Assembly: GCA_024345305.1 (NCBI GenBank)
Contig: BRON01000002.1
Coordinates: 1,922,001-1,986,000 of the forward strand
DNA: 64,000 bases
Direction of reading: 5' to 3'
From: Mrakia gelida
Lineage: Eukaryota; Basidiomycota; Tremellomycetes; Cystofilobasidiales; Mrakiaceae
Below, one piece after another: positions 51,250-64,000 of the stretch. Every line of letters begins with the position of its first letter. Position 1 is the first letter of the stretch. A program made the position numbers and the translations under genes. The notes beneath the pieces are model-generated. The model ran no database searches. It was not told the origin of the DNA and worked only from the letters and a program-made list of their open reading frames with translations.

Positions 51250-53651
51250 CTAGAAACAGACCAACACCAACCCAACCTCCTCCTGCCTTTCTCCCTCTCC
51301 GCTCAACACTCCTCCTGCTCCCTTCGCATCTCCACCCAAAGGACCAGGACCGTGCAGAGCAGCAACCAGCTCCTTCAGCGACGTTACGTTCTCCCTGGAT
51401 CGAGCATGAGGCGAGGACTGTGAAGCGACGTCGTGAAAAGGACAAGGACGACGCGTCGCGAAAGTTCAGCCGAGCGTCTTCTCTAGGAGCGCAGAAGCGA
51501 GCAGGGATGTTACTCACCGCAAAGTCCATGTAGCCTCTCCCGGGAAGATACGTTGGGATTTCCGCCAGAACGTCTTTGGAGATGATTCTGGTGTCGAGGA
51601 AGGAGGGTGGAGGAGGAGAGGTGGGGAGTTTGATGTTCTCTTCTTCCTCCTCCTCCTCCGCGTCCTCCGAATCCTTCTCCTCCTCTTCATCGACCCATTC
51701 CATACTCTTGTCCCCTTCTTCCCTCGCGGCGGCATCGGGAGCAAGGTCGGGTACCGAAGCGGGCTCGATTCCGGCGACCGCGTCGAGGAGGGCTGGAGGA
51801 TTGACGAACGAGAAGTAGCCTTTGCGATGAGCTTCGAGATGAGGGATGAGAGGTGCGATTGGGTGGAAAGTGTTGGTCCCCTGTTCGGCGAGTTGAGCGA
51901 AGCAACGGAGAGAGCGAGGTCAGAGTCAGTTGTGAATCGACGAAGACGAAAGCGGACGCGTCGAAAAGCGAGCAGGGCGAAACGAACAGGATCCAGCAAC
52001 GAGGAAGGTCTGAACTCGGCTTTGTATTGCATTTTGGTGCACGATTGGATGTAGAAGCCTTAGAGAGAAGAAGGAGCAATGGGGTCAGCTCGACCGAAGG
52101 GAGAGCAGTGAAGGGAAGAAAGACGCGTCTCACCGAGATAAAGATGAAGCATCTCGCTCGCTCCCGCCTCCGCCATAGACTTGACCAGACCGATCTCTCG
52201 AAAAGCACTCAGCTATAACAACCAGGATAAGAAGCTGAGAGTCAGTCAAAGACTCATGAGCGAAGCGAGGACGAACAAAGACTCACCTTTCCCCATCCCA
52301 TTCGACCCAACTCGCCTCCTCCGCTTTCGGGATCGTAGACGAAATACACGCTGCTCACACCTCCCTTCACGATGTCCAACACTCCAAAGGCGACCACCTC
52401 TCCATCGACCCAGTAGAGCTGATGCCAGCTTCCGTAGTTCTCAGGCAAACCTAGCTCGTCGAGCTTGTTCTTCCTCGCGTCCGATCCTTCGGCGAGACCG
52501 ACGAGGGAGGGATGGGAGTAGGCGATAGGAGTTGGAGAGAGAGGCGAGGAGCAGAGGAAGCGAGAGAAGGACTTGAAAGACTCTGCGAGCGAGGTGGGCG
52601 GTTTGTCTTTGTGGATGAGGGTCTGGTACTTGACGTAAAGAGGGTGGAGAGATGGGTGAGGAGGCGACGAGGGTTGTAGAGTGACCTGGAGGACAAGAAC
52701 GAGGTCAGAGATTGTTGGAAGTGTTTACCGAGGTGATGGGATACTCACTTTGAATGAGTGAGGTTTGGGCGTTTGGGAAGAAGAGGATGAGGGAGTCGAA
52801 GACGAGGAGGAAGACGACGCGATGGGTTGTGACGCTTCAGCGAGACGAAGTTTCTCGAGGAGGTCGAAGGGTTTGTTCTGTCGACCACGACCAGGGCGAC
52901 CTTTGGGTAGAGAAGGATGAGGTCTGGTGTTGACCAAGCGAGGAAGGATCAGCCCTTGCTCTCGAGACGAAGGCCACGAAGAGACGAGGGCGACTCACAT
53001 CCCGAAGTCGGACGATCCTGTGAGAATGTAGCGTATGAACTTGGAAAGAACCCTTCTTTGACGCTTGCCAGGTCGAAAGGCGCCAGCCTCGAGTCTGATC
53101 GTGTACTGAGGGCAGCAAGTCCTCTCCATGTCAGGGCTGAAGGAACAGGAGGGACGAAAATGTGAGCTCGACGAAGCCGATATGGTTGAAGCTCGCGAAG
53201 AATCTCACTGGTAGATGTAACTGCAAAGCCGAACACAAGTTAGCTCGCGTTGTAGATAAGATGTACTTCGATTTTCTTACCTTCCGCTCCTTCTCCAACC
53301 TCGATTCATGAGCATCTCGTACATCTGGGAAGGAAGAAAGGACGGAGGCAGGGCTCGAGTCAAAGCTCACCTTCCTCCTTCGTTGAGGTGGGCGGAAGCG
53401 AGAGCGGCTCACCTCTACCGACATCTGAGTAGCCCACAGACCATAGCTCAGGGAGCTCTTCTCTTTACTTCTCTCACCAGAAGGGGAGCAGTAGCCACAA
53501 GAGCTGGCAGAGTAGCCTGAAGAGGGCGAGGGAAGGGGAGTCGACGGCGGCGAGCTCGTCAGCGGGCGAGAGATGGTGGAAAGACCTGATTTTTTGAGCT
53601 TGATCAAAATTACTTACCAATAGGCGAGATCAGAGAGGGTTCAGGAGCCAT
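51250..53651 (-). CDS. ATE1: Arginyl-tRNA-protein transferase Ate1
   Basis: Transfers Arg from Arg-tRNA to N-terminal Asp/Glu (and oxidised Cys), marking proteins for N-end-rule degradation. It starts at ATG 53651 with MAPEPSLISPIG. The N-terminal cysteine cluster reads YSASSCGYCSP and, later, MERTCCPQYTIRLEAGAFRP. Between them are LSYGLWATQMSVE and MYEMLMNRGWRRSG. The C-terminal GNAT-like half has KLDELGLPENYGSWHQLYWV, SSVYFVYDPE, LSAFREIGLVKSM, LYLGFYIQSCTKMQYKAEFR and PSSLLDP. It then carries a very acidic insert, EEEEKDSEDAEEEEEEE, before GRGYMDFA and a final exon VTSLKELVAALHGPGPLGGD. TAG is at 51250-51252. The last exon has a second open frame, but this one keeps phase 0 and looks more protein-like. 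It shares a 110-bp promoter with the ArfGAP gene. Confidence 0.92.
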
Positions 53652-53761
53652 TCTGTGATAGTTTTCTGGAGGCGCTGATGGAGGATGGGCGAAGCTTCAA
53701 ACTGAAACCGAAACTGAACTTAGCGAACCCAGGTCGGAACGCTGTCCTCCTTCAAACCGCC
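53652..53761. promoter_or_regulatory. 110-bp bidirectional promoter between ATE1 and the ArfGAP gene
   Basis: The two start codons point away from each other with only 110 bases between, containing TGTGATAGTTTTCTGGAGG near ATE1. It is very short for two divergent genes, so the leaders must be short or overlap. Confidence 0.6.
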
Positions 53762-55756
53762 ATGTCGTCCGCCGAGAGCTATCAGAAGAACGAACTTCTC
53801 GCTCGTAAGTATCTTGATATTGATCTCAGCCATAGCATAGACCCAAAATCTGACTTTCCTTTTTCCCGTATCAGTGATCAAACAGGAGGGAAACTCGAAG
53901 TGAGCTGAGCTCGTCCCTTCTCGCCGTTCTTCCTCTGCTCACCTCCTACTCCTCTCCAGATGCTCCGATTGCGGCGCACCCAATCCTCAGTGGGCATCTC
54001 TGGGCTTTTCGAATTTTATCTGTCTTGACTGCTCGGGCGTTCATCGTTCTCTGGGTGTACATATCACGTTCGTACTCGTTCCTTCCCCTTCCCTTCTTCC
54101 CTTCCCCCCCTCGTTTGCCTTTTTCGCTCCGCTCACCTTGTTTCTCCTCCTCTCTCACTCTCAGCTTCGTCCGAAGTGCTACGATGGACAAGTGGTCCGA
54201 AGATCAGCTCAGGAAGATGAAGGTTTGTCGCGTTCTTTCAGCGTCGACGGCTGTTCTTTCCGTTGGGCTGACAAGCTCGCGTCCGATCTCTTTGTTGTTT
54301 CTTCAGCTCGGAGGAAACACCAACTTCCAGAACTTCGTCACGTCCTACGGACCTACTGGAGGCTACCGACCCAACATGAAGATCGCTGAGAAATACGCTA
54401 CCCATGCGGCTCTTCAGTACAAGGAGAAGGTTCGTCGCTCTCGCGACATCGCCTCCCGATCTCCTCCCCGTCACCTTCTGATTCCCTGACTTTCTTCGAC
54501 TTTTGACTTACTTTTCTGTACAGCTCACTGCTATCTGCTCCATCCCACCTCAAGAATGGTCTCCTTCACCTCCTCCTCCTCCCTCCTCGGCTCCCGTCTC
54601 GGCCAACTCGTCTCGACCTTCTTCGGCTCAAGGAGTTCGCAAACCCAGAGGATACGGAAATGGAGGATCTTCAGGACTGAGTCGAGAGACGGAAGGAGGA
54701 TCCGGAGGGTTCGAGGACGACGAGGCTTTTAGGAGGAAGGCTGCGAACGAGGACTTCTTCTCGAGTATGGGAACGAAGAACGAGAGCAGAAGGGAGGATT
54801 TACCACCCAGCCAAGGTCAGTAGATCTTCATCTTCCCTCACCGATCTCAAATAAGCTTCTCATTCTCCCGCAAGACGTAAAACTGACTTTGTTTCTCGCG
54901 ATTCGCAGGTGGAAAGTACGGCGGATTCGGATCGACGCCTGAACCCTCTTCCTCGAACAGCCATCCCTCGTTCGCTCTCTCCAGCCAGAACGCCCCCTCC
55001 CTGGACGAGATCCGAAACGATCCTCTCAAGGCTGCTTCCAAAGGATGGGGACTCTTCTCCGCCGCTGTGTTCGTACCTGCTCCTCACTTTGGCGCTTCAA
55101 CGACTCGACGCGTCTTCTCTTCTTCGCACGTCCTAATCTTCTCGCTCTTTCGTCTCTTCTTCGTTGGGATTCGCAATAGGTCCGCTGCCTCTCGCACCGT
55201 CCAATCCACCATCGTGGACCCAACCATCCAAACCCTCTCCGACCCAGCTCTCTCCTCCAATCTTCGAACCTCCTTCGGTACCGTCGCCTCCTCCGCTCAG
55301 AAGTTCGGTACTCAGGCCAACGGCTTCGTCAAGGAGCGATCGGGAGTCGATTTCGTGGGCAAGTTCGGAGAGCTTGGACTCGCTGGAGGATCGGGAACAT
55401 CCAGAGGAGGAGGAGGATACTCGCAAGCTTCGAGAGGCGAGGACGAGGACGACTACGAACCTGGACCCAGCTACGGAGGAGGATACAGCGATAAGGGTTG
55501 GGGAGGAGACTTTGGTAAGAAGAAGGGTGGAGGAGAGGAGGGTGAAGGCGATGATTTCTTGGCTGTGAGTCTCGCTCACTCTTCGACGCGTCTTCCTCTC
55601 GTCTTCCTTCGTCTCAGCCCTGACTCCTTTTTGCTTCTTCCTCTTCTTTTTGAACAGATCTTCGGAGACAAGCCTACGCTCAACTCCAAGAAGGCTGCTC
55701 CTCCAGCCGCGTCCTCCTCGTCGAAGAAGAAGGACGACGAGTGGGACGACTGGTAG
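53762..55756 (+). CDS. GCS1: ArfGAP (Gcs1-type ADP-ribosylation factor GTPase-activating protein)
   Basis: Stimulates GTP hydrolysis on Arf1 during COPI vesicle traffic. [14 protein letters not shown] joins to LIKQEGNSK and the zinc finger [20 protein letters not shown] + CLDC (C-x2-C-x16-C-x2-C). The arginine-finger block follows, [19 protein letters not shown], then [20 protein letters not shown]. The middle is Ser/Pro-rich. The C-terminal part has [20 protein letters not shown], an amphipathic lipid-packing-sensor-like helix as in Gcs1/ArfGAP1, and ends [10 protein letters not shown], a likely coatomer-binding Trp motif. TAG ends at 55756. About 430 residues and nine exons. The assignment to Gcs1 rather than Glo3 rests on the C-terminal layout. 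Confidence 0.93.
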
Positions 55757-56309
55757 TTTTTCTCCCTTTCCTTCGTTGCTCTTCGGGCTCGAGTCTCTCT
55801 TTATACTAGTGCTTACCTGATTCTGGTCCGATAGTATGGCCAGTCCAATCTTACGACATCTCGACCCTCGAGCAGGTCAACGAACGAACGCGCGCGAGCG
55901 AGTCGATCCTGTCGTCGACGCGTCTCGTCCTCCTTGGCTTGATGTGAAGTGAAGACCAGCTCGGAGCTCGGAGTTCGGAACTTGAGGAACTGCTTCCCTT
56001 CAGAAGACGACTCAGCGGAAGGTGAAATCCTTCGCCAAGCCTTGCGATAACGAGCTCCTTCCCGACACGAGCGAGACATCGATCCCGCTCAACACCTGAA
56101 ACACTGATCTCCCCTTGTTTTCTTACGCAAGAGCAGTCTCGCAACTCCGCTACATAGCAGCGGTCCGCTCGCTTTCGATAGATCAACCCTTTCTTCTCTT
56201 TCCTCATCCTCAAACCCTCACCATCATCCCCCAGCCATCGTCAACGTTCGCGAGACTCGGACTCGATCCACCTTCTGGCCCCCTCCTCCCCCTCCTCTTT
56301 CCCCCCAGC
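55757..56309. other. Intergenic, no gene seen
   Basis: 3' flank of the ArfGAP gene and promoter of the glucanase gene (same strand). One GACGCGTC at 55917-55924. A CAG directly before ATG 56310 leaves open an intron in the 5' UTR. Confidence 0.55.
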
Positions 56310-58784
<2,475 letters not shown>

Positions 58785-59274
58785 AATGGAATCAGACTCG
58801 TCGCGTCGCGACTCTTTCATTCCTTTGGTTTCTCCCTTTGGACTCTTCACTCCTAGACATCCCACCCCCTGTAGACGTTCGCTCTTTTTAGACTTCGTTC
58901 TTTCTTTGACCTCGTTCGTTTAGCTTGATCGCATTAGCTTTCCGCCTTTCTCGAACCTCGAACGAAAGACGCGTCGATTCGTTCAGGCTCATGATCAGAA
59001 CGCAGACAAGATGTTGAAGCAGCCCGACGTCGAGGACTCCTGGCAGGCGTAGGCGAGAATCTGAGAAGAAGCGAGGAGAGGAGAAAGGGTCGACAAAGGT
59101 CAGCGAATTCGGGACGCGTCGAGGAACGGATGCGTAGAGGAAGAAAGGAAACGAACGTCGCTGTTCGGAGACCACGAGAGGGAGAGAGAGGGACCCGGTG
59201 TTGGGAGCTTGTGAATGAGGGACTCGGTGACGGTCGAGAACTGACGAGGTGGGGGGGGGGGGAGGGAGAGGAGA
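58785..59274. other. Intergenic between convergent genes
   Basis: 3' flanks of EXG1 (+) and TEX1 (-). GACGCGTC occurs at 58968-58975 and 59113-59120, and a 12-base G run lies at 59251-59262. No gene is recognised. Confidence 0.55.
59251..59262 (+). repeat. Poly-G homopolymer (12 G)
   Basis: Run of G just downstream (minus-strand sense) of the TEX1 stop codon, so in its 3' UTR as poly-C. Confidence 0.85.
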
Positions 59275-61025
59275 TCAGCGGTCGAGCTCGGTCGTTCGAC
59301 GAAGACGCGAAAGCTTGGGACGAACGATGTAAATGGCTTTCTCTTCAGCGCCGCCGGCAGCCAGGAGCTCTCCGTTATGAGAGAAGGCGAGGTTCTTGAT
59401 CTCCCCTCTGTTGGGAACGAAGCCAAGACGAGAAGGAAGAGGAAGCGTCAGCGACGAGGTCGGCGACGCGAAGAGGAAGAAGATGGAGGGAAGGGGACGA
59501 ACTTCATCTCTCCGTAAGACTTCAGCCCGATCAATCCGTCGACGTCCCAGAGGTTCACGATAGCGTCGACACCAGCGGTGGCGATGAACCTGAGTCGAGT
59601 CGTAGATCAAAGAGCGGGAGGGAGTCAGTTTCGAGCCCGTCGAGCAGACGTCGCGAAGAGAAGACGACTCACCTTCCCGACCTGTCGACTGACAGAGCGT
59701 TGATCGTTCCCTGATGAGCAGCGAACTCATAGAGTCCAGGATCCGGCTTGTCCGAGTGTCCCTTGGAGAGGGACGTGAAGGACCGACAGGCGACTCGACC
59801 TGATCCGAGCGCGATGAGAAGGTCCGCTCCAGTTGCCGAGAAGGAGATGTCGTAGACCTGTAAGCATTAAGACAGCCAAAGGTGCAGAATTCGATCAGCC
59901 ACTTGCAGATACGCGAATCCCAGCCCAGAGAAAAGATGAGAGTGAACAGGAACGCGAGACTCACCACGACCTTCTCTCCCTTCCTCGAGAACGCCTGTGT
60001 ATCAGGGAACCAGTACTCCTCGCTCTTGGCCCAACCCATCGTCGACTCCTTCTGCTCCTCCACTCCCTCCATCGAATCGGCTCCTGTTAACGACGTGCTG
60101 GTCGCCGTCGACGGCAGCATCCTCTGATCGTAGAAAGTGATGACCTCCTTGATGTCCGAGACGGCGATGACTCGTTCCGAAGGGTGGTGGGTGACTCTGA
60201 AGGGCTGATAAGGAACGTTGAGGTTGGTGACAGGTTTCGAAGGAGCTGAGGAGAGTGTAGGGACGAAGCGAAGGTGAGCTCGAAGGGACGAGAGGGAAGA
60301 AGGAGGAGGCGAGCTCACCTCTCAGGTCCCACCAACACACGCGACTGTCTGATCCCTTTCCGCCCATAGACACAAGCTCCGACAGATGCGAAGGGTCGAA
60401 CTTGACGTCCAAGATGACCGAATCGCGTGTGTGAGGAGAGCCGAGGAGTTGGGATTGTCGAGGGTCGAGCTGAGGGAAGGAGGAGAGACGAAGGTGAGCT
60501 TCAACTTCTTCTCAAGGCCTCCACCGTTGGAAAGAGGCGAAGAACTGATCTCTAGAGCGTCCTTCTCCTCCTCTAAGGAGTGTCGAGCTCATCTAGCGGG
60601 AAGAGGAGAAGCTGCCTCCCTCGACAGAGCTCAACTCGAGCTCAACCTTCTTCTCCCCCCCTCCCGTCCTTCCTTCCTCTCGGACTCACAGTGCTACCGG
60701 AACCCAGGACATCCCAAACTCTCAGTCCCTTCTCTCCCTGACTACACGAGGCGATCTTCTTCCCATCCAAACTCCAATCCACGCCGTTGACCTTCTCTCG
60801 ATGTCCTCCAACGACGGAACGAGGTTTCGCCCAGCTCGAAGGGTTGGGAGTCTGCGGCGAGAGTGTAGACGTGAGACGGAATCAGCAATCCAGACGAAGC
60901 GTACATGACTATCTTATGAAGGTGCTCGAGCTTACCTTGAGACCTCTGGATGCTGGTTGACGAGAGACGGGGAGGGAGAAGCAGGTCGAGGAGGTCGTGG
61001 GGATGGTAAGAGTTGCTGAGCTCAT
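59275..61025 (-). CDS. TEX1: THO complex subunit Tex1/THOC3, WD40 repeat protein
   Basis: Part of THO/TREX, which couples transcription to mRNA export in the nucleus. It starts at ATG 61025 with MSSATLTIPTTSSTCFSLPV. WD40 repeats follow over the exons: VGGHREKVNGVDWSLDGKKI then SCSQGEKGLRVWDVLG; VILDVKFDPSHLSELVSMGG ending VCWWDLR; PFRVTHHPSERVIAVSDIKE; VYDISFSATGADLLIALGSG; AAHQGTINALSVDRSGRFIA ending VNLWDVDGLIG; and EIKNLAFSHNGELLAAGGAE. Stop is at 59275-59277. The insertion with EEYWFPDTQAFS between blades is not in every relative. The repeat order and the first-blade text fit THOC3/Tex1 better than other small WD40 proteins, though WD40 families are hard to separate without a search. Confidence 0.82.
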
Positions 61026-61791
61026 TTCCTAGCGGTCGAGGAGAGCTGGTAGCTGCTGTTTCAAGAGAGGGGTTAAGGAGGGAAGTGGGTGGAGTGGATC
61101 AAGGAGATTGAGGGAGGCTGAGAGAGAGTCGAGGGATGGTGGGTTGAGGAGCGAAGGAGGGAGGGAAGCTGAGCTCGACAAGAAGGCGATTGAAGAAACG
61201 AGTCGCTGCTCTGCCTTTTCCGTCATTAGCCTGCGCTGAAAAGTACCACGAGAAACTCGATTTTGTGAAGACATCGATAGGCTCCTTGCCTGAATGTGAT
61301 CCGAACAGTGAGCTGAAGATCTGCTCGACATGAGCCCTGCGACGCGTTCTGATCTCTCTTTCACGCTCAGTGCGGCCCCGAGCCAGAGGACAGGTCCTTC
61401 GATGGCACGGAAAACTTGAGTTAACATACCTTCGAAAGAACAGGAGGACTTTGCATGTCCTTGATCAAGGTCGGGCGAAAGCGCGAAGCTCCGGACGCGT
61501 CGACTTCGACTTCAACACTCGAAGCTCTCCAAGGCTCCCGCAGGTAAGCTATGTGCATAGTATTCGTTTCAAAGTTCGTTGCGATCGTTAAAAGGTATCT
61601 CTAAACAAAGAAAGAGCGAGAGAAAGGGAAGATTAGAACTAGTAGGTGGGTATGAAAGCAAGAGCGAGCGAGCGAGGGAGTGAGGAGCAGAGCAGAACGA
61701 ATCTATGCTGAAGGGAGTCAAAACGAGGGTATAGTATGCTAAGTGGTGAAAAACGAGCATTGAGTCGAGAGAAGGGGAAGCGAAAAGGAGT
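61026..61791. other. Intergenic: TEX1 promoter and 3' flank of the MFS gene
   Basis: Contains GACGCGTC at 61494-61501. An open frame on the minus strand (about 61029-61427) is low complexity and covers the TEX1 leader, so I do not call it. No RNA gene is seen. Confidence 0.55.
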
Positions 61792-64000
61792 CTAGTAGTC
61801 TCCGTAGTCGATGAGAGCGGGCGTCCTCGAACGAGGACCGACGGGAGTCGACGAGCCTGAGCCCGAGGTTCCATAGTTGGGGAAGAGGTAGTTGGGAGTG
61901 GATGTTCGGGAGAGTTGAGGAGTTTCAGGGTCGAGACGAACGCGCGGTGGGAAGCGGACGAGGAGGAGGATGAGACCTGCGACGAAGGCGACGGACTGGG
62001 ACGAGGGAAGAGAGAGAAGTCGCGTCAGTCGACGAGAACGAGACGAGGAAAGTGGAACTGGGGAGCTGGGGAGCTGGACTCACGCCATTGAGAACGAAGA
62101 CGTGGTTAGGTCGACCTTGCTCGGAGAGGAACGCGAAGATTTCTCCGAAGACTGAGACGGTCGTGATCATGGCGAGGAACTGATCCGAAACGAAGGAAAA
62201 TAAAGCGAGTCAGAAACGCGAGAGGAGACGCGACGAGGAGAAAAGACGCGTTCGAAGAGACTCACCTCGACGAGTGCGATAGCAGAGAGAGCTTCAGCCT
62301 TCTTCTCTGGTCTGACCATCTCCATCATGCAACCCTTAGCGGCGGGAGCAGTTCCAGAGGCGAGAGGGATGACGGCGGCGGCGAGAAGCATGTGCCATCC
62401 ACGAGAGGAGAATCCAACCGAGGCGGTGAGGACGGCGTCGGCGAACATGCTGATGGAGGAGAGGAACGAAGAGGTAAAGAGTCAGCTTCGGCGAAGGGGA
62501 GCAAAAGGGACGAGCAGAGACGCGAAGATGGGACGAACGAGCAACGAAGGAAAGTCAAATCGAACGCTCGTCCGTGCTTGTTGTCGATAGGTTTCATGAT
62601 GACGTTGAGATCGAGAGGTTCCTGATTGTGATACCCTTCGTCGAGACCCCAGACGAGATAGGGCTCGTACTGAACTGGATCGTCGGGGATGGCGCCTTTG
62701 TACATCGAGACGGGTCGAGAGGGAGGGAGGGATGGAGGGAGGGATGGGACCGAGAAGAGTTTACGTCCTTTGGCGATGATTTTGGGGAAGAAGATGGTGA
62801 GGAAGACGGCTCGGGATAGGGAGGTGATTGACATGCTGAGGGAAGGGAGGAGAGGGAGATCGAAGGTCAGTACGCGTCAAACCTTCGAAGCAGCGACGAA
62901 GATTGAGAGACGTTCACTCACAGGTATCCGTTCTGAGTAGGTCGGAACTGGAAGAGGTTGGTAGCTGCCATCTGCAGCATGACTGGGACGTACGCCGTCG
63001 CTTCGACTCCGAGGAAGGATCCTATAGCGAGCAACGTCAACCCCCAAACCTTTCCTTTCCCTCCGTCTTCTCGTTCCGAGGGGAGCAGGATCTTGAGGCT
63101 TCGGAAAGCAGCGAAGAAGGATTTGTCGGCTTCTGGGTGGAGGGGTGGGGGAGCGATGTAGGGGAGGAAGAAGCGAGAGAGGAAGGTGGAGATGGTGAGG
63201 AGGACGAGGGTGATGATGGAGGGGAGAGGAGTTCCGTAGTGGTCTCCGAGCGATCCACCGATGGTGAATCCGATGGAGGTGGCGAGGAGAGAGATTCTGA
63301 GGAGAGAGAGAGGATGAGGTCAGCTCGAGGAGCTCGCTGGAAGAGAGAGCAACAGACGAAACGAACCCTTGAAGCGTCGCGAAAGCAGCCGTCGTTTCTT
63401 CTGGAGCTACGACCTCGGCGATATCTGGAGGAGGGAGAACAAGGGTCAGTCGGGGAAGAGTAATGAAGTGTGAAGGTGAGCCTGACTCACATGTGTTGGC
63501 GCTGAGCATGTACCCTGGTCCACCACCTGTTCGAAAAAAGCCAAAAGACGCGTCAGGGTCGTGAACAGACGGCGCGTCGAAACAGACTCGCTTCGATCTC
63601 AAACTCACCTAGAATGGTCAAAACTTGAGCAGCACAGATGATCTGAATCCCCCTCGAGTGTCCCTCGTAGACTGAGAGCCGATAACAAAAGCAAGAACAG
63701 CGGTTAACGAACGAGAGGGGCGACCCAAGAGAGCTCGAGCTCGAGGGAAACGAAAACTCACTTCCGATGATCTGGAAAACGTTCCTGATAGCTGACCAGG
63801 TGGTCTGCATCGTCAGAGCCGACCTGACCCCCCAGTGCTTGATGATCCACGTCGTGAGGAGGAGGTTGAGCACTCCGGCTATCTGAGCGAAGCCAAAGGA
63901 AGGACGAAGAAGAGGGTTCAGCGTTGTGGCTCGACGGGCTCCCCCGCCGAATCGAGAGCTCAATTCGTCCTTTCTCCCTTCCTTCCTTCCTCCTCCCCCT
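61792..64000 (-). CDS. Major facilitator superfamily transporter, 5' end outside window
   Basis: Twelve-helix-type secondary transporter; substrate unknown. The first visible exon reads IAGVLNLLLTTWIIKHWGVR, after an intron that reaches the window edge. Then come RNVFQIIG, GIQIICAAQVLTIL, GGGPGYMLSANT, EVVAPEETTAAFATLQG, ISLLATSIGFTIGGSLGDHY and PSIITLVLLTISTFLSRFFL. A cytosolic loop, LHPEADKSFFAAFRSLKILL, is followed by VWGLTLLAIGSFLGVEATAY, MSITSLSRAVFLTIFFPKII, GWHMLLAAAVIPLASGTAPA, FLAMITTVSVFGEIFAFLSE and SVAFVAGLILLLVRFPP. A Ser/Thr-rich tail ends at TAG 61792-61794. About ten short exons in phase. The layout of helices is MFS, and I cannot name the subfamily with confidence. Confidence 0.82.

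Noticed and set aside
61029..61427. Minus-strand frame just upstream of TEX1
   Set aside because: No recognisable motif; it overlaps the TEX1 leader and contains long Ser/Leu/Pro runs.

Overview
This window is nuclear DNA from a basidiomycete fungus. Genes are close together and cut by many short introns (mostly 50-120 bases) with GTGAGT/GTTCGT-type donors, CTGAC-type branch sites shortly before the acceptor, and CAG acceptors. The coding sequence is rich in Ser, Pro and Arg. Intron style, codon use and gene content fit Pucciniomycotina, most likely a red-yeast-type microbotryomycete (Rhodotorula/Sporobolomyces/Leucosporidium relatives). That placement is inference. I see no tRNA, rRNA, CRISPR, prophage or bacterial-type operon.

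Layout. 1-201: 3' end of an unknown + gene. 605-4221 (+): GT71 alpha-mannosyltransferase. 4998-6066 (-): small Gly/Ser/Gln-rich protein of unknown function. 6387-13165 (+): P5B-type ATPase (Ypk9/ATP13A2). 13347-16537 (+): auxilin-like Swa2. 16781-17367 (-): small unknown protein. 17377-20448 (-): RING protein with a SPOC/ACID-like region. 20673-25843 (-): Vps54 of the GARP complex. 27041-32481 (+): USP7/Ubp15 deubiquitinase. 33156-34418 (+): SUR7/PalI membrane protein. 35214-36345 (+): Ctr copper transporter. 36638-38808 (+): glutathione synthetase. 39150-40343 (+): divergent histone H2A variant. 40717-43423 (+): ArsB/citrate-type ion permease. 43490-45397 (-): DUF7918-like gene with an in-frame stop. 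45475-46397: transposon-like element with 260-bp inverted arms and a 9-bp target duplication. 46612-48578 (+): geranylgeranyltransferase I beta subunit (Cdc43). 48847-51040 (-): DUF1295 reductase-like membrane protein. 51250-53651 (-): arginyltransferase Ate1. 53762-55756 (+): ArfGAP. 56310-58784 (+): GH5 exo-beta-1,3-glucanase. 59275-61025 (-): Tex1/THOC3. 61792 to the window end (-): MFS transporter, 5' end outside.

The genes do not form one pathway. They are ordinary housekeeping genes of vesicle traffic (Vps54, Swa2, ArfGAP), cell wall and glycosylation (GT71, GH5), metal and polyamine handling (Ypk9, Ctr), protein modification (Ubp15, Ate1, Cdc43) and RNA export (Tex1).

The parts most worth a second look are the non-autonomous Mutator-like element between the DUF7918-like gene and CDC43, the single nonsense codon in that DUF7918-like gene, the divergent H2A variant with no visible in-frame ATG, three consecutive 12-18-base exons across the RING motif, and an 8-base palindrome, GACGCGTC, that recurs about 27 times, almost all in introns and intergenic DNA. 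I found no clear new multi-gene system.
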